Shown one piece after another: positions 1-9,303 of a DNA stretch of 64,000 nucleotides (the stretch's first letter is position 1; each line of letters starts with the position of its first letter). The notes beneath the pieces are model-generated. The model did no database searches and was not told the DNA's origin. It worked only from the letters and a program-made list of their open reading frames with translations. The position numbers were made by a program, and so were the translations under genes. Source of the stretch: Solimonas sp040754295 (GTDB taxonomy: Bacteria; Pseudomonadota; Gammaproteobacteria; Nevskiales; Nevskiaceae); contig JBFMCQ010000013.1 of assembly GCA_040754295.1 (NCBI GenBank), positions 4,825-68,824 of the forward strand, in the 5' to 3' direction.

Positions 1-426
1 CGTGGCCGTGCACAGAAAATAGCCGAGCAAGGCCTCGTCGAGGCCGGCCTTGAAATCCATCGACGGCGACAGCTGCGGCGGCGGGGCGCCGGTATAGAGC
101 GGCTCGCGGCGCAGACCCGCGCGACCCGCCGCGAGCAGGCTCGCGACCGACAGCAGCGCGCCATAGAACGCCGCGCCGGCGCCGCCCGCGACCCAGGCCA
201 GCGGCGTTGCCAGCACGCCGAGCACGGCACCGCCGGCCATCAGCCCGAGCACGCGGTGATCGCCGGGCATCAGCAGCAGCGCGACACCCGCGCACAGCAG
301 CAGGGCGCCGGGCAATAGCGCCCACAGCAGCCAGCCGGCGCCGTCACCGCCGAGCAGCCAGTACAGGCCGGCGACGATCGGAACCGCGCTGAGCCAGTCC
401 CACTGCCGGGGTGGAGGCAGTTCCAT
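1..426 (-). CDS. Membrane protein, N-terminal part (runs off window)
   Basis: An open minus-strand frame of 142 codons starts at ATG (424-426) and leaves the window without a stop. The product begins MELPPPRQWDWLSAVPIVAG and is dominated by Leu/Ala/Gly hydrophobic stretches that make about four membrane segments (roughly residues 12-30, 33-52, 58-80 and 80-100). A soluble part then begins near residue 115. The start lies 7 bases after the stop of the gene at 433-729, so it is the third gene of a compact minus-strand group. I do not recognise the family from this half. The soluble domain that would identify it lies outside the window. Confidence 0.6.
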   Translation of the reverse strand, partial: MELPPPRQWDWLSAVPIVAGLYWLLGGDGAGWLLWALLPGALLLCAGVALLLMPGDHRVLGLMAGGAVLGVLATPLAWVAGGAGAAFYGALLSVASLLAAGRAGLRREPLYTGAPPPQLSPSMDFKAGLDEALLGYFLCTAT

Positions 427-432
427 GCGCGC

Positions 433-729
433 TCAGGCCTGCAGGACACGCAGCAGCGTCAGCCCGCCGGCGACGAGGCCCGCGACGCTCGCCGCTTCGG
501 CGAGCCAGCGCCAGCGCACACGCCGGCGTTGCGCCCACCAGGCGCTGCCGGCGAGAACCGCGAGGATCCAGAACACCGCCGTCACCTGCGCGACCTCAGG
601 CCACTCGGCGCGCATCCGCGGCGAGGCATCGAGGTTGACCGCGTACATCAGGCTGACGACGCCGAGGATCACGGCGAAGGTGGCGGTCAGCGCAAACGCG
701 ACTGCGTTGAAGAGCTGCAGCAGCTTCAT
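433..729 (-). CDS. Small integral membrane protein, unknown function
   Basis: A 98-residue protein with three hydrophobic segments (about residues 8-30, 48-65 and 75-95) joined by a basic loop (AQRRRVRWRW), so the charge pattern suggests that loop is cytoplasmic. Its start codon overlaps the stop of the upstream gene (726-1016) by four bases, a typical coupled arrangement. No catalytic or family motif is visible. It is likely an accessory membrane subunit cotranscribed with its two neighbours, but the function is unknown. Confidence 0.55.
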   Translation of the reverse strand: MKLLQLFNAVAFALTATFAVILGVVSLMYAVNLDASPRMRAEWPEVAQVTAVFWILAVLAGSAWWAQRRRVRWRWLAEAASVAGLVAGGLTLLRVLQA

Positions 730-1016
730 CGCGTCCGCCGCGAGCGCGAAGCGAGCGGAAGGACCTGGCCGACGACTTTCGGACTCGACAGCCCGGTCTT
801 CACCAGCAGGCGCAGGAACGCACGGAGGATGCGGTTGCGGCTCTTGAACACCGAATCGACCATCGGCACGCGCTGGTCGCGGATCGGCGTCATCAGATCG
901 CCGGGCTCGTCGCCGAAGCGGAAGCTCACCGTCAGGTCGACTTCCAGCGGCTCGTTCTTGCGCAGTCGCTGCGCGCGAGCGCCGTCCGCCGATGCAGGCT
1001 TCGCTTTGTCTATCAT
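726..1016 (-). CDS. Hypothetical protein, 96 aa
   Basis: A soluble, basic 96-residue protein. The middle, LEVDLTVSFRFGDEPGDLMT, looks like a beta strand pair and the C-terminus is Arg-rich (SRSRRTR). It overlaps the next gene (433-729) by four bases, so the two are probably translationally coupled. No family was recognised. It is the first gene of the minus-strand group that also contains the partial membrane gene at the window edge, and it is divergent from the hydrolase at 1040. Confidence 0.5.
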   Translation of the reverse strand: MIDKAKPASADGARAQRLRKNEPLEVDLTVSFRFGDEPGDLMTPIRDQRVPMVDSVFKSRNRILRAFLRLLVKTGLSSPKVVGQVLPLASRSRRTR

Positions 1017-1039
1017 ACCCGCAGGCTCATGGAGCCGCG

Positions 1040-1564
1040 ATGACGGAAAGCGCTGTGTCGGAGAATCTCGTCTGTTTCGCGCATGGCAAGGAGAGCGGTC
1101 CCTGGGGCCTGAAGATCACGCGCCTCGCGGACGTCGCGCGGCGCTGCGGCTTCGACGTGATCAGTCCCGATTATAGTCACACGCAGGATCCCCAGGTCCG
1201 CATCGCGCAGCTGCGCGGGCTCGAGCCCTGTGCCAGACGCCTCGTGCTCGTCGGCTCGAGCATGGGCGGCTATGTCAGCGCGATGGCCTGCGCGCAGCTC
1301 AAACCGCGCGCGCTGTTCCTGATGGCACCGGCGCTCTATTTTCCGTTTCCCGGCTGGGACGCGGAGCCCGAAGGCATTCCGCCGCTGTGCAGCGTCGTGC
1401 ACGGCTGGCACGACGACATCGTTCCGGTGGAGCGCAGCCTGCGCTTCGCGCAGAAGCATCGCGCCGAGCTGCATCTGCTCGACGCCGAGCACACGCTCAA
1501 CGCACGCGTCGACACGATCGCACGGTTGTTCGAAGACTTCCTGCAGCGTGTGCTCGCCAGTTGA
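1040..1564 (+). CDS. Alpha/beta-fold serine hydrolase (YqiA-like)
   Basis: A 174-residue small hydrolase. It has the nucleophile elbow GSSMGGY (Ser about 74), an acidic residue in HGWHDDIVP (about 126) and a histidine in DAEHTL (about 151), giving a complete Ser-Asp-His triad. The ATG at 1040 is preferred over an upstream ATG at 992 because GGAG lies just before it and the family begins close to the first strand (LVCFAHGKESG). The size fits cytosolic YqiA-like esterases, which cleave small esters. The physiological substrate is unknown. It stands between divergent and convergent neighbours and so is probably monocistronic. Confidence 0.8.
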   Translation: MTESAVSENLVCFAHGKESGPWGLKITRLADVARRCGFDVISPDYSHTQDPQVRIAQLRGLEPCARRLVLVGSSMGGYVSAMACAQLKPRALFLMAPALYFPFPGWDAEPEGIPPLCSVVHGWHDDIVPVERSLRFAQKHRAELHLLDAEHTLNARVDTIARLFEDFLQRVLAS

Positions 1565-1570
1565 GAAGCT

Positions 1571-2023
1571 TCAAACGCGCTTCGGCCAGGGCCGGTAACT
1601 GCGGAACTCCGGCGGCATGCGGCGCGGCTTGCCGGTCTTCATGTCGACGCAGACCCACTGCGTCGCGCCGCGCAGCACGGTACGGCGATCGGAATCGCGG
1701 ATGATCTGGTAGCGCCGCCACATCGCCAGCCGGTAATCATTTTCGTGCACCCAGGTCGCGAGCCACAGGCGCTCGCCGGCGAAGGTCGGCGCCAGATAGT
1801 CGAGCTCGTGACGGCGCGCGACGCAGCCGGCGCCGAGCCGCGCGTAGGCCGCGAAGTCGAGCCCCAGGCTGACCGAGTGCCCCCAGGCCACCTGCTCCAG
1901 CCAGCCCAGATAGACGACGTTGTTGGTGTGGCCGAAGCGATCGAGGTGCTCGGCACCGACGACCACGGATTCGACGTAGGGCCGCTCGACGTCCCAGGGC
2001 AGATCTGCAGCTGCGTCGTTCAT
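1571..2023 (-). CDS. Acyl-CoA thioesterase, 4-hydroxybenzoyl-CoA thioesterase family
   Basis: A 150-residue single hotdog domain. The signature DRFGHTNNVVYLGWLEQ (about residues 28-44) is the D-x-x-G-H-x-N-N catalytic helix region of YbgC/FadM-type acyl-CoA thioesterases, in which Asp and His/Asn act on the thioester. The full hotdog length is present with no signal peptide, so the protein should be cytosolic. It is convergent with the hydrolase ending at 1564 and divergent from the suf operon. The acyl chain specificity cannot be read from the sequence. Confidence 0.82.
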   Translation of the reverse strand: MNDAAADLPWDVERPYVESVVVGAEHLDRFGHTNNVVYLGWLEQVAWGHSVSLGLDFAAYARLGAGCVARRHELDYLAPTFAGERLWLATWVHENDYRLAMWRRYQIIRDSDRRTVLRGATQWVCVDMKTGKPRRMPPEFRSYRPWPKRV

Positions 2024-2051
2024 GTCGCGCTCGCGATGAATCGTGCAAGCT

Positions 2052-2079
2052 TACCCCGAGTCCCGAGCCCCGAGCCCGA
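2052..2079. repeat. Period-7 intergenic repeat (CGAGTCC/CGAGCCC type)
   Basis: The spacer between the thioesterase and suf genes contains CCGAGTCCCGAGCCCCGAG and one further CCCGAG unit, an imperfect array with period about 7. It lies immediately upstream of the suf promoter. It belongs to the same style of intergenic heptads seen at 21222 and 22697 in this window. Confidence 0.6.
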
Positions 2080-2081
2080 GT

Positions 2082-2110
2082 TTGCAGCCCCTGCCGCGCA
2101 GCCGTACAAT
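2082..2110 (+). promoter_or_regulatory. Probable sigma-70 promoter of the suf operon
   Basis: TTGCAG (2082-2087) and TACAAT (2105-2110) are separated by exactly 17 bases. Transcription would begin near 2117, giving a leader of about 29 bases before the ATG of the regulator at 2146. The regulator probably acts here, but I could not define an operator with confidence. Confidence 0.6.
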
Positions 2111-2145
2111 GCCATTTCGTACCGATTTGGTCTTCTTTCCATCCG

Positions 2146-2616
2146 ATGCTGAAACTCAGCAAACTCGCCGACTACGCCACGGTGCTGATGACCCTGGTCG
2201 CGCGCAGCGCCGATCAGGTGCATACCGGCGTCGAGCTCGCGGAGCGCAGTGGCATTCCGGCGCCGACGGTGGCCAAGCTGCTGAAGGCGCTCGCCCGCGG
2301 CGGCCTGCTGCAGTCGCTGCGCGGCGCTCACGGCGGCTACCGGCTGGCGCGGCCGGCCGCCGAGATCAGCGTCGCCGACATCATCGCCGCGCTCGAAGGC
2401 CCGATCGGCGTGACCGAGTGTGCGAGCCACCCCGGCGACTGCACGCTGGAATCCGCGTGCAGCACGCGCGCGAACTGGCGGCTGATCAACGTCGCGATCC
2501 GCCAGGCGCTCGAAGCGGTCAGCCTCGCGCAGATGGCCACACCGGCGGCGAAGAGCCGCGACGAGTTCGTGCTGAGCTTCCATCGCGGCGCAGCGCCCGC
2601 ACCCAGTTCCGTTTAA
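2146..2616 (+). CDS. Rrf2-family regulator of the SUF Fe-S assembly operon
   Basis: A 156-residue Rrf2/IscR-type winged-helix protein. The N-terminal helix-turn-helix (KLADYATVLMTLVAR then GIPAPTVAKLLKALARGGLL) is followed by the wing SLRGAHGGYRLARP. Three cysteines, in the stretch CASHPGDCTLESAC, match the ligands for a [2Fe-2S] cluster in this family. It sits 6 bases upstream of sufB and is the first gene of the operon. By family knowledge it senses Fe-S status and represses sufBCDS when the cluster is present. The same position next to suf genes is common in Xanthomonadales-like bacteria. Confidence 0.88.
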   Translation: MLKLSKLADYATVLMTLVARSADQVHTGVELAERSGIPAPTVAKLLKALARGGLLQSLRGAHGGYRLARPAAEISVADIIAALEGPIGVTECASHPGDCTLESACSTRANWRLINVAIRQALEAVSLAQMATPAAKSRDEFVLSFHRGAAPAPSSV

Positions 2617-2622
2617 GTCCCT

Positions 2623-4074
<1,452 letters not shown>

Positions 4075-4090
4075 ACTGCTAAAGATGGTT

Positions 4091-4843
4091 ATGTCCCTTC
4101 TCGAAATCCACGATCTCCACGCCACCGTCAACGGCACCGAAATTCTCAAGGGCCTGAGCCTGACCGTGAAGGCCGGCGAAGTCCATGCCGTCATGGGGCC
4201 CAACGGTTCCGGCAAGTCGACGCTGTCGAAAGTGCTCGCCGGCAGCCAGGACTACGTCGTCACCGCCGGCAGCGCCCGCTTCGAGGGTCGCGATCTGCTG
4301 GCGCTGTCGCCGGAGGAGCGCGCCGCGGCCGGCCTCTTTCTCGGCTTCCAGTATCCGGTCGAGATTCCCGGCGTCAGCAACATGGTGTTCCTGAAAGCGG
4401 CGGTGAACGCGCAGCGCAAGCAGCGCGGTGAGCCGGAGCTGGAAACGGCCGACTTCCTCGCCTGGGTGCGCCATCGCGTCAAGCAGATGAAGATGGACCC
4501 GGCGATGCTTTCGCGCGGCGTCAACGAAGGCTTCTCCGGCGGCGAAAAGAAACGCAACGAGATCCTGCAGATGCTGGTGCTCGAGCCCAGGCTCATGGTG
4601 CTCGACGAAACCGACTCGGGCCTTGACATCGACGCACTGAGGATCGTTGCCGACGGCATCAACGCGATGCGCGCGCCCAGCCGCGCGACGCTGCTCGTCA
4701 CACACTACCAGCGCCTGCTCGACTATGTGCAGCCCGATCAGGTACACGTCCTCTCGGCCGGCCGCATCGTCAAGTCCGGCGGCCCGGAGCTGGCGCGCGA
4801 GCTGGAAGAGAAGGGCTACGGCTGGCTGCAGCAGGCGGCGTGA
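4091..4843 (+). CDS. sufC: Fe-S cluster assembly ATPase SufC
   Basis: A 250-residue ABC-type ATPase. Walker A is GPNGSGKST, the ABC signature is FSGGEKKRNE and Walker B is LMVLDETDSGLD with the following D-loop, the usual SufC variant. SufC powers conformational change in the SufBC2D scaffold. I place the start at the ATG at 4091 (MSLLEIHDL), which matches the family N-terminus. In-frame starts at 4085 and 4055 would add unrelated residues, and the latter would overlap sufB. It overlaps sufD by TGATG. Confidence 0.96.
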   Translation: MSLLEIHDLHATVNGTEILKGLSLTVKAGEVHAVMGPNGSGKSTLSKVLAGSQDYVVTAGSARFEGRDLLALSPEERAAAGLFLGFQYPVEIPGVSNMVFLKAAVNAQRKQRGEPELETADFLAWVRHRVKQMKMDPAMLSRGVNEGFSGGEKKRNEILQMLVLEPRLMVLDETDSGLDIDALRIVADGINAMRAPSRATLLVTHYQRLLDYVQPDQVHVLSAGRIVKSGGPELARELEEKGYGWLQQAA

Positions 4844-6075
4844 TGCTCAATCGCGACGCCTACCTGAGCGCCTTCGAGCGCTTCGGCACGGAGCTGCCCG
4901 CACCGGAGCGCGCACAGCGCAGCGCCGCGCTGCAGCGCTTCTTCGAAAGCGGCCTGCCGAGTGCCGACATCGAGGAGTGGAAGTACACGGATTTCAGCAG
5001 GCTCGCGGGCGAAGCGGTGACACTGGCCGCGCCCGCTGCGGCGCCCGACCTGAGCGACTGGCGCATCGCTGATGCGCAAGCGCGCATCTGGCTGAACGGA
5101 CGGTCGACTCATCCCTGCGCGCGCCCTGCCCCGCCGGCCGGGGAAGCAGGCGATTCGGCTCATCCCGGCCTTGCCGCGCTCAACGCCGCCTTTGCCCTGC
5201 CCGGCCTCGATCTTGCCCTCGCCGCCGGCGAAAACCTGGAGCGACCGCTGCAGGCGCTCTTCGTCACCCGGCCGCAGACCGATGGCGCGATGACCCATCT
5301 GCATCACCGCATCCGCCTCGGCGAGAACGCGCGCGCGACCGTGCTGCTGCACGACCTGGGCCTCGGCGACGCGCGGCGCTGGGTCACGCAGACGCTGGAC
5401 ATCGAGCTGGCCGCGAACGCCGCGCTGCGCCTGATCCGCGTACAGGACGAATCACCCGGCACGCGCGGCTGGTTCCAGGGCACGGCGAGACTCCACGCCG
5501 GGGCGCAGTTCGACGCCGTGCAAATCGACTTCGGCGGCGGGTTCGTGCGCAACGACTGGCGCATCCGCCTGCTCGCGCCGGGCGCAGGCACGAGCCTGCA
5601 TGGCCTGTTCGCGCCGACCGGCCGCACGCACGTCGACAACCACACGGTCATCGATCACCTCGCGCCGCGCTGCACCAGCCGCGAGTCCTTTCGCGGGCTC
5701 GCCTGGGAGCGCGCACGTGCGGTGTTCAACGGCCGGATCGTCGTGCATCCCGGCGCGCAGAAGACCGATTCCGAGCAGCGCCTCGCGAACCTGCTGCTGT
5801 CGAAGCAGGCCGAGATCAACGCCAAGCCGGAGCTCGAGATCCACGCCGACGACGTCAAATGCGCGCACGGCGCGACCTTCGGCCGACTCGATCCGGGCGC
5901 GCTGTTCTACCTGCGCACGCGCGGCGTGCCGGAAGAGGCGGCGCGCGCGCTTTTGACCTACAGCTTCGCCGACGAAATCCTGCGGCACATCGAGTGGCCG
6001 GCGCTGCGCAAGCAGGTCACCGCGCGCTTCCTCGCGCGCATGGGCGGCGGCATCGACGCCGGAGAACTGGTGTGA
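4843..6075 (+). CDS. sufD: Fe-S cluster assembly protein SufD
   Basis: A 410-residue SufD. The C-terminal half contains KCAHGATFGRLDPGALFYL, whose His is the residue that pairs with the SufB Cys at the subunit interface. The N-terminal half is more divergent, as usual, and contains EEWKYTDFSRL. The start is the ATG at 4843, which overlaps the sufC stop (TGATG), with a GTG three bases earlier as an alternative. The 3' end overlaps the sufS start, so sufC, sufD and sufS are translationally coupled. Confidence 0.94.
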   Translation: MLNRDAYLSAFERFGTELPAPERAQRSAALQRFFESGLPSADIEEWKYTDFSRLAGEAVTLAAPAAAPDLSDWRIADAQARIWLNGRSTHPCARPAPPAGEAGDSAHPGLAALNAAFALPGLDLALAAGENLERPLQALFVTRPQTDGAMTHLHHRIRLGENARATVLLHDLGLGDARRWVTQTLDIELAANAALRLIRVQDESPGTRGWFQGTARLHAGAQFDAVQIDFGGGFVRNDWRIRLLAPGAGTSLHGLFAPTGRTHVDNHTVIDHLAPRCTSRESFRGLAWERARAVFNGRIVVHPGAQKTDSEQRLANLLLSKQAEINAKPELEIHADDVKCAHGATFGRLDPGALFYLRTRGVPEEAARALLTYSFADEILRHIEWPALRKQVTARFLARMGGGIDAGELV

Positions 6076-7292
6076 ACGAAACCCGCCGTACGCTCGATCT
6101 CGGCCGCGTGCGCACCGATTTTCCGATTCTCGCGGAACGGATCCACGGCAAGCGCCTCGCCTATCTCGACAACGCCGCGACGACGCAAAAACCCGAGGCC
6201 GTGCTGCAGGCGCTCGACGGCTACTACCGGCACAAGAACGCCAACGTGCATCGCGCCGTGCATGAACTCGCCGTCCGCGCGACGGCCGCTTACGAGGGCG
6301 CGCGCGAGCGCATCGCCGCATGGATCAACGCGGCGCGCGAAGAGATCGTGTTCACGCGCGGCACCACCGATGCGATCAACCTCGTCGCCCGCAGCTTCCT
6401 GGCCCCGCGCATCGAACCCGGCGACGAAGTGCTGCTGACGACGATGGAGCACCACTCCAACATCGTGCCGTGGCAGCTCGCCGGCGCGAAGACGCTCGCC
6501 GCGCCGATCAACGACGCCGGCGAACTCGACTTCGACGCCTGGCGCGCGATGCTCAATCCGCGCACCAGGCTCGTCGCGGTCGCCCACGTCTCCAATTCCC
6601 TGGGCACGATCAACCCGATCGCGGCGATGATCGAAGAGGCGCACAGGCATGGCATCCCGGTGCTCGTCGACGGCGCGCAGGCGTTCGCGCATCTGCCCAT
6701 CGACGTGCGCGCGCTCGACGTGGACTTCTACAGCGCGTCGTCGCACAAGTTCTACGGCCCGACCGGCTTCGGCATCCTCTACGCGAAGCGCGCGCATCTG
6801 GAGTCGATGGAGCCGCTGCACGGCGGCGGTGACATGATCCGCACGGTCACCTTCGACGGCAGCACCTGGAACGACGTGCCGTACAAGTTCGAGGCCGGCA
6901 CGCCGGACATCGCCGGTGCGGTGGGCGCCGGCGCCGCCGTCGACTATCTCGCGACGCTCGGCCTCGACGCGATCGCGCGCCACGAGCACGCGCTGCTCGA
7001 CTACGCCAGCTCGCGGATGAGCGAAGTGCCGGGTCTGCGGCTCGTCGGCACCGCGGCGCAGAAAAGCGGCATCCTGTCCTTCGTCATGGACAAGGCGCAT
7101 CCGCAGGATATCGGCAGCATCCTCGACATGGCCGGCGTCGCCATCCGCACCGGCCACCATTGCACGATGCCGCTGATGCAGCGCTTCGGCCTGCCCGCCA
7201 CCGCACGCGCCTCGCTGGCCGTCTACAACGGCCGCGACGACGTCGACCAGCTCGTCGACGCGCTGCACACGGTGAACCGGCTGTTCGGCTAG
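6072..7292 (+). CDS. sufS: Cysteine desulfurase SufS
   Basis: A 406-residue PLP enzyme of the SufS/CsdA type. It contains YLDNAATTQKPEAVLQ, the PLP-lysine region SASSHKFYGPTGFGILYA and the catalytic cysteine loop RTGHHCTMPLMQRFG. It releases sulfur from L-cysteine as a persulfide and passes it to the SufBCD scaffold. The GTG at 6072 is chosen because GTGA overlaps the sufD stop and the protein then begins VNETRRTLDLGRVRTDFP, as in the family. It ends 20 bases before the scaffold gap, so a sulfur-transfer partner (SufE or SufU) or sufT, if present, could be hidden there. Confidence 0.95.
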   Translation: MNETRRTLDLGRVRTDFPILAERIHGKRLAYLDNAATTQKPEAVLQALDGYYRHKNANVHRAVHELAVRATAAYEGARERIAAWINAAREEIVFTRGTTDAINLVARSFLAPRIEPGDEVLLTTMEHHSNIVPWQLAGAKTLAAPINDAGELDFDAWRAMLNPRTRLVAVAHVSNSLGTINPIAAMIEEAHRHGIPVLVDGAQAFAHLPIDVRALDVDFYSASSHKFYGPTGFGILYAKRAHLESMEPLHGGGDMIRTVTFDGSTWNDVPYKFEAGTPDIAGAVGAGAAVDYLATLGLDAIARHEHALLDYASSRMSEVPGLRLVGTAAQKSGILSFVMDKAHPQDIGSILDMAGVAIRTGHHCTMPLMQRFGLPATARASLAVYNGRDDVDQLVDALHTVNRLFG

Positions 7293-7312
7293 GATCGGGA
7301 ACCCCGGACGAG

Positions 7313-7412
7313 NNNNNNNNNNNNNNNNNNNNNNNNNNNNNNNNNNNNNNNNNNNNNNNNNNNNNNNNNNNNNNNNNNNNNNNNNNNNNNNNNNNNNNNN
7401 NNNNNNNNNNNN
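7313..7412. other. Assembly gap (100 N)
   Basis: One hundred consecutive N bases, the conventional placeholder for a scaffold join of unknown true length. It separates sufS from a gene whose 5' end is missing, so sequence has certainly been lost here. Confidence 0.99.
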
Positions 7413-7765
7413 GGCGCCGTGAGCGCATGCCGCGCGTCCCGGACGATCACCGCTTCGCCGTCACCCCGGACTGGGTCTGCGAAATCCCGTCGCCGTCGAC
7501 CATGCGCAAGGATCGCGTCCAGAAGATGCGCATCTACGCGGCGCAGGGCGTGCCCCACTGCTGGCTGCTCGACCCGCTGGCGCGGACGCTGGAAGTCTTC
7601 GTACTGCAGGACGAGCGCTGGCTGCTGCACTCGACCTTCGACGGTGACGCGAGCTTGCGCGCACCGCCGTTCGAGGCCGTCGAGTTCGACCTCGGCGCCT
7701 GGTGGGTACCCGACGAGCCCGCCGGCGAACCACCGCAAGCCGCGCCGTCCGCTCAGCGTCCCTGA
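7413..7765 (+). CDS. Uma2-family (DUF820) endonuclease-like protein, 5' end missing
   Basis: The C-terminal 117 codons of a Uma2/DUF820 protein, a PD-(D/E)XK-like fold. The pattern PDWVCEIPSPSTMRKDRVQK followed by MRIYAAQGVPHCWLLDPLA and LEVF matches the conserved E, S/T-x-x-x-D and K positions and the strand after them. The first half lies in the gap. It overlaps the convergent membrane-protein gene by 13 bases. These proteins occur in many bacteria with little known function, so nuclease activity is a family-level prediction only. Confidence 0.75.
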
Positions 7766-9288
7766 ATCGGCTGCGCAAGAATCCACAGGCCGGCGGTCGT
7801 AAAGACGACCATCAGCGCCAACATCGGCAGCTGGCTCAGCAGCGCCCGCCCACGCGTCGGGAACAGGCGCAGCGCCTGCAGGTGCGCGATCCACACGCTG
7901 ACGACGTGGCCGAACAGGATCAGACCGACCTGCGTGTGCCAGATCGTCGCCGGCTGTGGCAGGAACGGCGCCCGGAACAGGCCGGCGGTCCCGAAAAGAT
8001 TCCAGCCGCGGCCGAAGGGATCGGACAGCAGGCTGACGATCTTCACGCCCTGGGTCAGGATCAGCGTGTAGTAGTGCGCGACGTGGTAGACCAGCGCGAT
8101 CGGCAGCAGCGGGAAGGCAAAGGCCAGCGCCAGCTCGCGGATGCCGTGCCGGCTGCGCGCACAGCGCTTCACCAGCAGGATGAACAGCAGATACACCGCC
8201 AGGTACAGCCAGGGCGACAGCAGCAGCCACAGCGTTTCATAGGCCAGGTAGTACGGCCGCAGCTGCGCGTAGGCATGGATCGGCGAACGCCCGAGCCACT
8301 GCGTCAGCCACCCGGTCGCGTCGCCCCAGAACAGGCGGTACCAGGGCATGGTCGCGCGCAGCCCGTCGAAGGCGGTCGACGAGAGCATGAACAGCACGAA
8401 AACGAGCAGGCTCCCGCTCTCGGCGCGCGTCGCCAGCAAGCCGGAAAATGGCGCGCGCAGGCGCAGCCGCCGGCCCGGCACATAGTCCAGCGGCGCCATG
8501 CGCGCGAGCAGCCGCAGGAATACCGCAAAAAACTCACCGTAACGAAACCAGGCCTGCGCGCCGAACAGCCACACCGCGACCAGATTCAGCACCGTGTAGC
8601 CCGCCAGCCACTGCGCCAGCGACGAGGGCCGCGTGAAACTGAACAGCTCGACCCAGATGAACAGCATGTACAGCGCGAGCGCCGGCCAGTACGCCAGAGC
8701 TGGCGGATAGCGCATGCGTCCCTGCAGGTAGGCCGGCCAGACGCGAGCCAGCAGCTCGGCCAGGCTGCGCCAGGGATTCATCAGCGCATACAGATCGCCG
8801 ATCAGCGCGGTCATGTAAGCGAAGCCGAGCACGAACACGACCCAGAAGAAGGTCATGTTGAAGTTCCGGTACGGATCGCGCGTGCCGAAAAAGCCGGTCA
8901 GCAGGCACAGCAGCAGCAACAGGACGCCGAGGGCACGCAGCAGCAAGGGCAGCCGCAGCCGGCGCAGTGCGCGCAGCCAGGCCGCGCCCGAAAGATCGCG
9001 GGTCGCTATCGCGCCCGCCGGCGCCGGCGCGCTGCCGAAGTAGCCGACGACGAGGAACGACAACAGCAGCGCCGCCGCCGCGCCGTAGGCGTACATCCAG
9101 AACGGCACCGGCAGGTTGTAGACCCGGCCGAAGGAGTGCGCGGCCGCCGTCGAAGGGATCGTGGCGGCGATCAGCAGCAGCGCGGCCGATCGTATCCGAT
9201 CTTGAGCGCGGGCCGACTTCGGCCGCAGCCCGATCCAGAGTGCCGCGAGCAGCGCAACCGCCAGCAGCCCGAAGCTGGCCCGTCTCAT
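7753..9288 (-). CDS. Polytopic membrane protein (resembles proteins labelled fenitrothion hydrolase)
   Basis: A 511-residue protein with about twelve membrane segments spread through its length. An N-terminal hydrophobic stretch is followed by AAHSFGRVYNLPVPFWMYAY, a pattern I associate with a family often labelled fenitrothion hydrolase (FedB-like) in databases. A late HVAHYYTLILTQG segment carries two His in a membrane helix, suggesting metal or heme binding. It lies 15 bases downstream of the lipoprotein gene at 9304-11484 on the same strand, so the two may form an operon. The real biochemical role is unknown, and the hydrolase label is a weak inference. Confidence 0.6.
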   Translation of the reverse strand: MRRASFGLLAVALLAALWIGLRPKSARAQDRIRSAALLLIAATIPSTAAAHSFGRVYNLPVPFWMYAYGAAAALLLSFLVVGYFGSAPAPAGAIATRDLSGAAWLRALRRLRLPLLLRALGVLLLLLCLLTGFFGTRDPYRNFNMTFFWVVFVLGFAYMTALIGDLYALMNPWRSLAELLARVWPAYLQGRMRYPPALAYWPALALYMLFIWVELFSFTRPSSLAQWLAGYTVLNLVAVWLFGAQAWFRYGEFFAVFLRLLARMAPLDYVPGRRLRLRAPFSGLLATRAESGSLLVFVLFMLSSTAFDGLRATMPWYRLFWGDATGWLTQWLGRSPIHAYAQLRPYYLAYETLWLLLSPWLYLAVYLLFILLVKRCARSRHGIRELALAFAFPLLPIALVYHVAHYYTLILTQGVKIVSLLSDPFGRGWNLFGTAGLFRAPFLPQPATIWHTQVGLILFGHVVSVWIAHLQALRLFPTRGRALLSQLPMLALMVVFTTAGLWILAQPIQGR

Positions 9289-9303
9289 CGGCGAGGTCGG
9301 GCT

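Noticed and set aside
5859..6071. Upstream extension of sufS inside sufD
   Set aside because: The extra 71 codons are the out-of-frame reading of sufD; the GTG at 6072 gives the normal SufS N-terminus and overlaps the sufD stop as expected.
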